Source: an uncultured Thiodictyon sp.
GTDB lineage: Bacteria; Pseudomonadota; Gammaproteobacteria; Chromatiales; Chromatiaceae
DNA: 32,125 nucleotides
Reading direction: 5' to 3'
NCBI GenBank assembly: GCA_903837595.1
Contig: CAILVI010000116.1
Coordinates: forward strand, 1 to 32,125
Part shown: in pieces, positions 14,568 to 21,933 of the stretch
Numbering within the stretch: the first letter of the stretch is position 1
Layout of the letters: the number at the start of each line of letters is the position of its first letter
Position numbers and translations under genes: made by a program
The notes under the pieces: generated by a model
Database searches by the model: none
Seen by the model: only the letters and a program-made list of their open reading frames with translations
What the model was told of the DNA's origin: nothing

Positions 14568-15911
14568 CTAACCTGCGTCGCGTCGTCGCAGAAACGCTGC
14601 GCGGTCGCCCGTGGCGCCAATGTGAGTGGCCAGCAGGTCCCACAACTCCTCTCCGGTGCGTGCCTGCGCTAATGTGCGCTGCACGAGTACCCGGGCGATT
14701 GGTCCCAAGGTCTGCGCGAGTGCCTGTTGGGCGCGTGCGATCTCCTGCGGCGGGATGGCCGATGCCGGCCCCGCGTGGGACTGTCCCGCCGCCGTGGTCG
14801 GCGGCGCGCTGCCGGGTCTGGCCGTGTCGGTGTTGACCAATTCCAGCGCCTCCGACATGAACTGCCGACGCGCGTCCGGGCGATCGATCCGCTGCGCCAG
14901 GGTCTCGCAGAGGTCCTCCAGGGAGGCGGCGGTCCCGATCGAGGTCTGCACCAGATACCGGGCGATGGGACCCACATGGCCAGCGAGCCGGCGCTCGACT
15001 CCGCTCAACACCGCCGGGTCGAGCGTGGCGCTGCCCAGGGCCGGTCCCGCCGCCGCGCCACGGGCGCGGACTGCGAGTACGGTCTGATCAGCTAACGCCG
15101 CGGGTGCCGCCTGGGATGCCGGCTCGCCGATTGCCAACCGCAGCGCTTCGGTCATGGCGGCGGCGCTGTCGTAGCGGTCTTGCGGTCGCGTGGCCATGGC
15201 CCGCGCAATCGCCGCTTGCAAGGCGGGGCCGGCCAGGGTCGCCAGCTCGACATCGCCGGTGGGTGCAATGCGCTGGAGGCCCTGGGCAATGTCAGTAAAG
15301 CTGCGGCCGCCCGACGAGCGCCTACCGATCAGCATCTCTTTGAGTACGGTGGCCGTGGAGAACAGATCGCTGCGCGGGTCGACCCCCTCGCCATAGGACT
15401 GTTCAGGCGACATGTAGCTGGGGGTGCCGACCACCATGCCCACCTGGGTGAGCTCCGAGCTGTCGAGCCGGGCGATCCCGAAATCGGTGACCTTGACCCG
15501 GCCCCCGTCCAGCAACAGGATGTTCGCGGGCTTGATGTCCCGATGCACGATGCCGAGTGCATGGGCGCAGGACAGTGCATCAAGCACCTGAGCGATCAGA
15601 TGAACCGCGGCGGTCGGGGCGAAGCGTTCGCCTTGCGTGAGCACGGTGTCGAGGCCCACCCCGTCCACATACTCCATCGCTAGGAAGGGGTCGCCCTCGT
15701 GCAGCGCGAAGTCGAAGATCGTGACGATACACGGATGGTTGCAACGCCCGGCCGCCTGCGCCTCCCGCCTGAAACGCTCCACATAGTCCTGGCGTTCCTC
15801 GCCCTCCAGCAGGTGGGTGCGGACCAGCTTGATCGCGACCTGGCGCCCGATCACCGGGTCGTGGGCCTCGTAGACGATGCCCATGGCGCCGCGTCCCAGG
15901 GTGCGCACCAC
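14568..15911 (-). CDS. Hanks-type Ser/Thr protein kinase, cytosolic
   Basis: The 447 residues given start at a GTG at 15911. The kinase domain covers about residues 1-270. It has the glycine loop LGRGAMGIVYE, Lys28 in VAIKLV, HRDIKPAN (HRD at 123-125), DFG at 143-145, and GTPSYMSPEQ as the activation segment end. All catalytic residues are present. The C-terminal part holds two similar units of about 47 residues, both with LA-x-x-x-GPIAR-x-LVQ. No transmembrane helix is present. In-frame sequence upstream of the GTG encodes PATIGRFQV, which is the normal start of this domain, so the real start is probably near 15965, where an ATC follows GGAGGG by 6 bases; no ATG exists there. The gene follows the heme-sensor gene directly, and the two are likely coexpressed. 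Confidence 0.9.
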   Translation of the reverse strand: MVRTLGRGAMGIVYEAHDPVIGRQVAIKLVRTHLLEGEERQDYVERFRREAQAAGRCNHPCIVTIFDFALHEGDPFLAMEYVDGVGLDTVLTQGERFAPTAAVHLIAQVLDALSCAHALGIVHRDIKPANILLLDGGRVKVTDFGIARLDSSELTQVGMVVGTPSYMSPEQSYGEGVDPRSDLFSTATVLKEMLIGRRSSGGRSFTDIAQGLQRIAPTGDVELATLAGPALQAAIARAMATRPQDRYDSAAAMTEALRLAIGEPASQAAPAALADQTVLAVRARGAAAGPALGSATLDPAVLSGVERRLAGHVGPIARYLVQTSIGTAASLEDLCETLAQRIDRPDARRQFMSEALELVNTDTARPGSAPPTTAAGQSHAGPASAIPPQEIARAQQALAQTLGPIARVLVQRTLAQARTGEELWDLLATHIGATGDRAAFLRRRDAG

Positions 15912-15967
15912 CTGGAAGCGGCCGATCGTCGCCGGCAGGGGCGGGGGTGTTTTTTGGCCGTTGATGG

Positions 15968-16843
15968 TCAGCCCTCCAGGAGCTTCAGCGCCTTCTCGAG
16001 GCTGCGGCGCATCCGGTTAAACGAGGTGGCGAGCGAGGCGATCTCGTCGCGACCGGTGGGCACGATCTCCGGGGCGTCCATGTTTCCCGTGCTGATCTCG
16101 TCGGCGACGACCGACATCCGGCGCACCGGGCGCACGATCAGGGTCGTCAACAAGATGTTGAGCAACACGATCACCAACAGAAAGACCGCGGCCAGCCCGC
16201 CCAGATAGAGTGTGAGCGTCTTGTTCGCCCGTTCGATCGCTACCCGCAGCGGGACCGTGACGACCTGTGCGGCGACCACATCGTTGAGCTTCCAGCCGAA
16301 CCCGTTGGCGGTTCCGTACAGGTCGATCATGGTCGTCGGTGCGGCTGCTGGAGTTGAGTGACAGGCCAGACAGGCCGGGTCCTTGAGCCGGACCGGCTTT
16401 GACAGCGACAGGGTGGGTCCGAGCGCAGAGTCGCGGGTGCTCACGAATTCGGTCATATCCGGGTTGCGGGTGAACTCGCCGATGATGTCTGCTTCCCAAT
16501 CGGTCGCCCGATCTGCCGGATTGGTGGGGTTCAGTGAGGCCTCCTTGTAGGTGTAACTCGGCAATTCCTTTTCCAATATACGGCGCATGTTAGTTTGTGC
16601 CGCCCAGGACGGGACCGTGTGCGGCAGGAAGCGCAGCTTGCTCTGTTCTGCCAGCAGCGGGGTAATCTCGCTGACCGTATAGACGCGGACCGCGGAGGCC
16701 GCGCTCATCAGGAGTGACGCCTCACGCATCACCGCGCGCCGGGCGTCCGCGTTGGCGGCCCCGTAGATCAAGGTGGCGGCGAGCGCCAGCCCCAGAACGA
16801 AGGCCGCCAGCATCGCCAGATTGAACTTGGTCTTCAGGTTCAT
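15968..16843 (-). CDS. Membrane heme sensor: DUF3365 (Tll0287-like) with HAMP domain
   Basis: A 291-residue protein. Transmembrane helix 1 spans about 7-28. A periplasmic domain of about 180 residues follows, with the DUF3365/Tll0287-like pattern, and contains the c-type heme site C-L-A-C-H at 158-162. Helix 2 spans about 213-236. The protein ends with a HAMP domain (RPVRRMSVVADEISTGNMD to about 286) and has no output domain of its own. It would sense redox state or a small gas through the heme and relay the signal by HAMP motion. The next gene, on the same strand and possibly overlapping its stop, is a Ser/Thr kinase, a plausible cytoplasmic partner. Direct coupling is inferred from order only. 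Confidence 0.88.
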   Translation of the reverse strand: MNLKTKFNLAMLAAFVLGLALAATLIYGAANADARRAVMREASLLMSAASAVRVYTVSEITPLLAEQSKLRFLPHTVPSWAAQTNMRRILEKELPSYTYKEASLNPTNPADRATDWEADIIGEFTRNPDMTEFVSTRDSALGPTLSLSKPVRLKDPACLACHSTPAAAPTTMIDLYGTANGFGWKLNDVVAAQVVTVPLRVAIERANKTLTLYLGGLAAVFLLVIVLLNILLTTLIVRPVRRMSVVADEISTGNMDAPEIVPTGRDEIASLATSFNRMRRSLEKALKLLEG

Positions 16844-16888
16844 CGTTTTTCCCTCTGTCGCTGTCGCGGTATGTGTGGTGCTGGCCGT

Positions 16889-17920
16889 TCAACGCGTCGC
16901 CCCGGTGAGAAGTCGACGCGTCTGCTCGCCGGTGATCACCCCGGTCGGCTCAGCGCCGATCTCGCGCTGAAAGCGTTTGATCGCCATGCGCGTCTCCGCG
17001 CCGAACCGGCCATCGAGACGCCCGGAGTAATAGCCGAGTTCGGCCAGTTTGACCTGCACGCCCCGCCGATCGCTCTCGGTCATGTCGGCATCGGCCGGAA
17101 ATGCGGCCGTTGGGACGGCGGGCGGCGTGGCGGTCGAGGTTGGAGTGGCGGCGGGCGGGACGGCGGACCGGGCAGACATGGCCGCATCGTCCGCCAGGCG
17201 GCGTGAGGGTGCCGGCATCCGCAGCAGGGCGATCCGGGGGCCGCCCGCCAGCTTGGCCTCCAGTCCGGCCAGCAGATCTGCCGACTGGACCTGCGGATTC
17301 GCGAGCCCCGCCGTGAGCGCGGCGGCCAGCGCGGTGGGGCCGGCCGTGGCTGGTGGTGCGATCACCGCGACCAGCCCGACGCCTTCCGGGGTCGGCTGCT
17401 CGGCAAGTTGCCCCAGCACGGGTTCCGGGACACCGGCGGCCGGCACCAGGTCCAGTGCCAGCACGCCCCGACTGGGCTGGCCGCGCACCAGCACGTCCAG
17501 CAGGGCCTTGACCAGCAGGCCCTGGGTCATGACATCGGACGGCCGCTGGATGCGCGCCGAGGCCGGCAGCAAAAAGGGCCGGTCGTTCATGCCGGCCCCA
17601 TAGCCGCAGACATAGACAAAGACGCTGGCGCCCGGTGCCGCGGCCATCCCTCGGCCGAATTCGTCGATGGCGGCCGCCAGGCCCCCGCTGGTGACATCCG
17701 CGCGCTCCACCACCTGGAAGCCGAGCCCGCGCAGCGCCTTGGCCAGCGCTTGCGAGGATTCCAGGCAGGCCGGCAAGGCCGGAAAGGCGGTGTAGTTGCT
17801 GTCGCCGATGACAAGCCCGAGCAGCGCCGGTTGCGCCCGGGCGGGGGCGCCGACCATGAGTAGCGACAGCCCCGCGAGGGCCAATCGCGCGAACGCTGTA
17901 CCTGGTTTTCGTTGATGCAT
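16889..17920 (-). CDS. Exported caspase-like protein without catalytic dyad, with peptidoglycan-binding domain
   Basis: A 343-residue protein with a signal peptide (1-30, ending APARAQ). Residues about 31-165 have the caspase (peptidase C14) layout: LLGLVIGDSNYTAFPALPA, ALAKALRGLGFQVVE, VFVYVCGYGAG and VLALDLVPA. In active members the third motif reads GHG and the fourth has LDACR. Here the His is Tyr107 and the Cys position is Val159, so proteolysis is not expected. A Pro/Ala/Thr-rich linker (about 245-275) leads to a peptidoglycan-binding domain 1 at about 282-340 (QVKLAELGYYSGRLDGRFG). It may anchor to the wall and act as a scaffold or sensor. It is 45 bases upstream of the heme-sensor gene and leads that run. 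Confidence 0.85.
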   Translation of the reverse strand: MHQRKPGTAFARLALAGLSLLMVGAPARAQPALLGLVIGDSNYTAFPALPACLESSQALAKALRGLGFQVVERADVTSGGLAAAIDEFGRGMAAAPGASVFVYVCGYGAGMNDRPFLLPASARIQRPSDVMTQGLLVKALLDVLVRGQPSRGVLALDLVPAAGVPEPVLGQLAEQPTPEGVGLVAVIAPPATAGPTALAAALTAGLANPQVQSADLLAGLEAKLAGGPRIALLRMPAPSRRLADDAAMSARSAVPPAATPTSTATPPAVPTAAFPADADMTESDRRGVQVKLAELGYYSGRLDGRFGAETRMAIKRFQREIGAEPTGVITGEQTRRLLTGATR

Positions 17921-18174
17921 GGCGTGCTGCCTCCCCGCAACTCAATCCGCGGCGAACGGGACGCTGGGGCGTTCGTCTGACATGAAGATCAGGTGGGTCC
18001 GTCCGGGGCGCGTTACCAGCCCGGCGGCGGATATTCAGCTTCCGGGGTGACTGGCCTTACTTCTTTTGCGATTAGCCGATGCGGCAGGATGGAGAGAAAG
18101 TCGCAATTGACTTGTGGTGTAAACTTATGCATGGTTCGGCGCCAAGGTCGCCAGAAGCCATCAAGACAGCAGCG

Positions 18175-18195
18175 ACTGACAGGAGATTCGCGATG
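18175..18195 (+). promoter_or_regulatory. Ribosome binding leader of the first ankyrin gene
   Basis: ACTGACAGGAGA at 18175-18186 stands 6 bases before the ATG at 18193. The same 12 bases precede the second ankyrin gene at 21913-21924 with equal spacing to within a base. This fixes both starts and shows that the leader was copied with the gene. Confidence 0.8.
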
Positions 18196-21100
18196 GGGAG
18201 CGGGAAGTTGGCTGGTTGGGGTCGGGTCTTAGGGGGGGGCTGGGTCGTCGGTGCCTTGGTGTGGGCGGCCGTCGGTCTCGCGGCTGACCTGACCCAAAGT
18301 GCGCAGCGCGACGATCTGGTCCCGTTAGAGCGTCCGACGTCGGCAGGTGCGCCGCCGGCCCCACCGCACCCGTCCTCCCCGCCCCCGGTCCAGACCCCGC
18401 CGCGCCCGGCAACGGGGGCTCCGGCGGGCCCATCCAAGAGCGCGCAGAGCATCGCCGCCGCGGACATGCTGATCCGTGCCGTGCGGCGCGGCAGGCGCGA
18501 TGAAATCGCGGCCTTACTGGACCAGGGGGCCGCCCTCGAGGGCCGGGGCGACGGGTTCGAGCACCCGCTGTACGTGGCCGCGCAGGCTGGTCAGTCCGAG
18601 GTGGTGCAGCTGTTGCTCGCGCGCGGCGCCAATGCCAATGCGAAGGTCTCCAACGATTGGACCCCGCTGATGGACGCCGCGCGCAACGGCCATCTGGAGG
18701 TGGTGCAGGCCCTGCTCGACCAGGGTGCGCAGGTCGATGCCCGCAACCACTGGGGTGATACCGCGTTGCTGCTGGCCGCCGCTCAGGGCCACCGCCCGGT
18801 GGTGCAACTGTTGCTCGATCGCGGCGCGGCGGTTGCGGCCAAGGACCAGGGCGGTCGGACCGCGCTGGGCCAGGCCGTGGCAAATGGTGACCGCGCAACC
18901 GTGCAGACCCTGCTGTCCAAGGGCGCCGACCTCAAGACCCTTGATACCGGCCGCTGGGGCTTGCTGGTGCTGGCGGCCGCGCAGGGCGAGCCCGCGTTCG
19001 CGCAGGCGCTGCACGATCTGCCCGCCAAGGACGACACCCTCGCCAACCTGTTGATCCGTGCCGCCGGCTACGGCGACCCCGATTTCGTCGGGTGGCTGCT
19101 CGCGGCGGGGGCCGATCCCAAGGCCGCTAACCAGGACGGCCGCACCGCCCTGATGCTCGCCGCGCGCCGTGGCGACGAGCCGGCGGTCAAGGCGCTGCTC
19201 AAGGCGGGTGCCGCGGTCGGGGCCGCTGACCATCAGGGCCAGACCGCGTTGATCGTCGCGGCGACCGCGGGTGACTTGCCGGTGGTTAAGGCCCTGCTCG
19301 CCAAGGGTGCCAAGGTCGATGCCAAGGACAACGCCGGCGACACCGCCTTGCTCGCCGCGGTGCGCGGGGGCCATTTGGAGGTCGCCGGGGTCCTGCGCGC
19401 TAAGGGCGCTGACCTCAACGCCGGGGGCGCCGCCGCCCTGATCGCAGCCGTCTGGAAGGAGGACCTGGGGACGCTCAAGTGGCTGCTCGACCAGGGTGCC
19501 AATCCAAACAAGGCCGCCGCCGGCGGACGCACAGCGCTGGTGATTGCCGCGGAGCGCGGCCGGCATGAGATCGCCGAGGCCCTGCTTGCCCGGCGCGCCG
19601 CGGTGGATGCCAAGACGGAGCGCGGTGAGACCGCACTGATCCTCGCCGTGCGAGGGGGACAGCGCGAGGCCGCCGAGGTCCTGCTCGCGCGGGGCGCCGA
19701 TGCCAATGCCGTGGAGGCCGTGCCAGAGGGTTCAGTGAGACCAGCATCAGCCGCTGTGCGTTCCGCTGCCCCAGCCAAGCACACGGCAGCGAATACCGCC
19801 AGTCCCTCAGCTCAGCCAAAAGGGAGAACGGCACTGCGCATCGCCGTGGAGGACGGCGACGTTGCGTTGGCGCGGATCCTGCTCGCCCATGGCGCCGCCG
19901 TCAACGCCCGTGGTGGGAGTGGCCGCACGGCCCTCGCCACCGCCCTGGTGGGTGGTGACAGTGCGATGGCAGTAGCGCTGCTGGAACGGGGCGCCGATCT
20001 CAAACCTGAACGGGATGTCGTCTGGGTGGCCCCTGCGCCGCGTGAACCCCAGCGATATCCCGTTGTCCGCCAACCGCCAATGATGCAGCCCGGTGTCGCC
20101 CCCGTCCCGTCCATGGAAGAAGGATTTCCCAACCCGGCGCTGCCGCAGGATAGCGGGAAGCGCGACTGGACCGCCCTGATGGCCGCCGTCGCTGGGTGCG
20201 ACCGCGCGGTGGTCGAGGCCCTGTTGGCCCGGGGCGCCGAGGTGAATGCCGCGACCGCCGACGGCCAGACCGCCCTGTCCTTGGCCGTTGCGCACGGGCG
20301 GACCGAGACTGTGCCGCTGCTCCTCGACCAAGGCGCCGCTGTCAATGCCAAGGACGCGGTCGGCCGGACCGCACTATCGCTCGCGATCGTCTATGGTCAT
20401 AACGCGCTGGTGCCGGTACTGCTCGCCCATGGCGCCGACGTCAATGCCGAGGACGTGGTCGGTCGTACCGCGCTGTTCTTGGCGGTCGAATATAGCCGTA
20501 TCGCGGTTCTGCCGGTGCTGCTCGAACACGGCGCCGAGGTCAACGCCAAGGATGCGGCCGGCCGCACGGCCCTGTTGTCGGCGGTCAAATCCGGCCTGAC
20601 CGCGGTTCTGCCGACGCTGCTGGAACACCGCGCCGATGCCAATGCCAAGGACGCGGTTGGCCGCACGGCTCTGTTTCTGGCGTTCGAGTCCGGCCTGACC
20701 GCGGTCGTGCCGACGCTGCTGGAACACGGCGCCGATGCCAATGTCAAGGACGCGGTTGGCCGCACGGCCCTGTTGCTGGCGATCGAATTCGGCCGGACCG
20801 CGGCCGTGCCGGCGCTGCTGGAGCACGGTGCCGATGCCAATGCCACGGATGCGGCTGGTCGGACCGCACTGTCGTTGGCGGTCGCCGCGGGCGATGCCGC
20901 CACCGTGGCGCTACTGCTCAACCATGCTGCAGCCGTCGCATCGATCGACGCCATGGCGATGCTGAAGACCGCCGTGGCGGACGGTCAACTCGCGATGGTG
21001 CAGGCCCTGCTCGGCCATGGCGTTGCGGCCAATACCCCCGCGGGTGCCGCACTGTTGTGCGTCGCTGCGGTCCAGGGGCATGCCGAGATCGTGCAGGCCC

Positions 21101-21873
21101 TGCTGGCCAAGGGGGCCGACGCCAACTGCAAGACCCGGGGCGATGAGCCGTCGCGGTGCGACCGCGAGAGTGACCGCCCGCACTTTTCTTCTTCGGCTGA
21201 TTCATGCAAGCCGGAGCAGGGTTGGACGGCGTTGCGTGCCGCCGCTTATCTCGGACACATCGCCGTCGTGCGCGTCCTGGTCGCACATGGGGTCGCTATC
21301 GATACCGCGGGCGCAGACGGCGTGACCGCGCTGTTGGCGGCCCTGGATGGACGACACTTGGAGACCGCGCGGCTATTGCTCGGGCAGGGCGCGCAGATCG
21401 ATAAGACCGCGGGCGGGGTCGTGCTCTGCGACGCAATCGCTTACAACGCGGCACTCGCGCTGGCACTGATCGACAAGGGCGCCGAGCTCAATGGCAAGGA
21501 GCGCGATTGCGGCATGGGCTATAACCCCTTGATGTTCGCCGCGGTTCGGGGTTACCCGGAGCTGGTCAAGGCGCTGCTGGCCAAAGGCGCCGCGGTCAAT
21601 GCCCGGACGCCTGAGGTAACAGCATTTGTGTCTGAGGGTGGCACCGCCGGGTCGCCCGTGCCTGTGATGCCGAAGAAACGGGTCGTGACCCCCAAGGGTC
21701 GGACCGCTCTGATGGTCGCCGCGGGGAATCTCGAGATTGTGCAACTGTTGCTTGCCCATGGCGCCGACGTCAACGCCCGGGACGCCGAGGGTGACACCGC
21801 CCTGTCCATGGCCATCCAGCGGGGTCATCCCGAGATCGCGGAACGACTGCGCCAAGCCGGTGCCACGCAGTAG
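18193..21873 (+). CDS. Giant exported ankyrin-repeat protein 1
   Basis: A 1226-residue protein starting at the ATG with the AGGAGA leader; an upstream ATG at 18079 lacks a ribosome site and would hide the signal peptide. Residues 1-31 form a signal peptide (hydrophobic WVVGALVWAAVGLAA). A Pro/Ala/Ser-rich stretch follows to about residue 90. Then about 31 ankyrin repeats of 33 residues run to the end, with the TALxxAxxxG and LLxxGA motifs. Four non-ankyrin inserts interrupt them, encoded near 19711-19824, 20005-20160, 21124-21222 and 21604-21690; the third has three cysteines. There is no enzymatic or membrane domain. Ankyrin arrays bind proteins, so a large periplasmic or secreted scaffold is the natural reading. 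It has a tandem paralogue downstream and is divergent from the pseudo-caspase/sensor/kinase cluster. Confidence 0.9.
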   Translation: MGSGKLAGWGRVLGGGWVVGALVWAAVGLAADLTQSAQRDDLVPLERPTSAGAPPAPPHPSSPPPVQTPPRPATGAPAGPSKSAQSIAAADMLIRAVRRGRRDEIAALLDQGAALEGRGDGFEHPLYVAAQAGQSEVVQLLLARGANANAKVSNDWTPLMDAARNGHLEVVQALLDQGAQVDARNHWGDTALLLAAAQGHRPVVQLLLDRGAAVAAKDQGGRTALGQAVANGDRATVQTLLSKGADLKTLDTGRWGLLVLAAAQGEPAFAQALHDLPAKDDTLANLLIRAAGYGDPDFVGWLLAAGADPKAANQDGRTALMLAARRGDEPAVKALLKAGAAVGAADHQGQTALIVAATAGDLPVVKALLAKGAKVDAKDNAGDTALLAAVRGGHLEVAGVLRAKGADLNAGGAAALIAAVWKEDLGTLKWLLDQGANPNKAAAGGRTALVIAAERGRHEIAEALLARRAAVDAKTERGETALILAVRGGQREAAEVLLARGADANAVEAVPEGSVRPASAAVRSAAPAKHTAANTASPSAQPKGRTALRIAVEDGDVALARILLAHGAAVNARGGSGRTALATALVGGDSAMAVALLERGADLKPERDVVWVAPAPREPQRYPVVRQPPMMQPGVAPVPSMEEGFPNPALPQDSGKRDWTALMAAVAGCDRAVVEALLARGAEVNAATADGQTALSLAVAHGRTETVPLLLDQGAAVNAKDAVGRTALSLAIVYGHNALVPVLLAHGADVNAEDVVGRTALFLAVEYSRIAVLPVLLEHGAEVNAKDAAGRTALLSAVKSGLTAVLPTLLEHRADANAKDAVGRTALFLAFESGLTAVVPTLLEHGADANVKDAVGRTALLLAIEFGRTAAVPALLEHGADANATDAAGRTALSLAVAAGDAATVALLLNHAAAVASIDAMAMLKTAVADGQLAMVQALLGHGVAANTPAGAALLCVAAVQGHAEIVQALLAKGADANCKTRGDEPSRCDRESDRPHFSSSADSCKPEQGWTALRAAAYLGHIAVVRVLVAHGVAIDTAGADGVTALLAALDGRHLETARLLLGQGAQIDKTAGGVVLCDAIAYNAALALALIDKGAELNGKERDCGMGYNPLMFAAVRGYPELVKALLAKGAAVNARTPEVTAFVSEGGTAGSPVPVMPKKRVVTPKGRTALMVAAGNLEIVQLLLAHGADVNARDAEGDTALSMAIQRGHPEIAERLRQAGATQ
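20323..20916 (+). repeat. Six exact-period 99-base tandem units within ankyrin gene 1
   Basis: Units begin at 20323, 20422, 20521, 20620, 20719 and 20818, each 99 bases (33 residues). The units at 20521, 20620 and 20719 are especially alike in DNA, sharing long runs such as GGACGCGGTTGGCCGCACGG and synonymous-site identity. That indicates recent unit duplication, in contrast to the diverged repeats elsewhere in the gene. Confidence 0.85.
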
Positions 21874-21912
21874 CGTCGGGCAGCGCTGCCGACATCGATC
21901 ATAACCGTCACC

Positions 21913-21933
21913 ACTGACAGGAGAATCACAATG
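21913..21933 (+). promoter_or_regulatory. Ribosome binding leader of the second ankyrin gene
   Basis: ACTGACAGGAGA at 21913-21924 lies 6 bases before the ATG at 21931 and matches the leader of the first ankyrin gene. Only 57 bases separate the two genes and no terminator is apparent, so cotranscription is likely. Confidence 0.8.

Noticed and set aside
18107-18128. Promoter TTGACT with a nearby AT-rich box before ankyrin gene 1
   Set aside because: No -10 box falls at a normal spacing; candidates are 12-14 bases away, so I do not report it.
18079-18192. Upstream ATG extension of ankyrin gene 1
   Set aside because: There is no ribosome site, and the extension would bury the signal peptide; the ATG at 18193 has the AGGAGA leader shared with the paralogue.
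20323-20916. CRISPR-like array
   Set aside because: The regular 99-base period is coding ankyrin repeats with no spacer and repeat structure.
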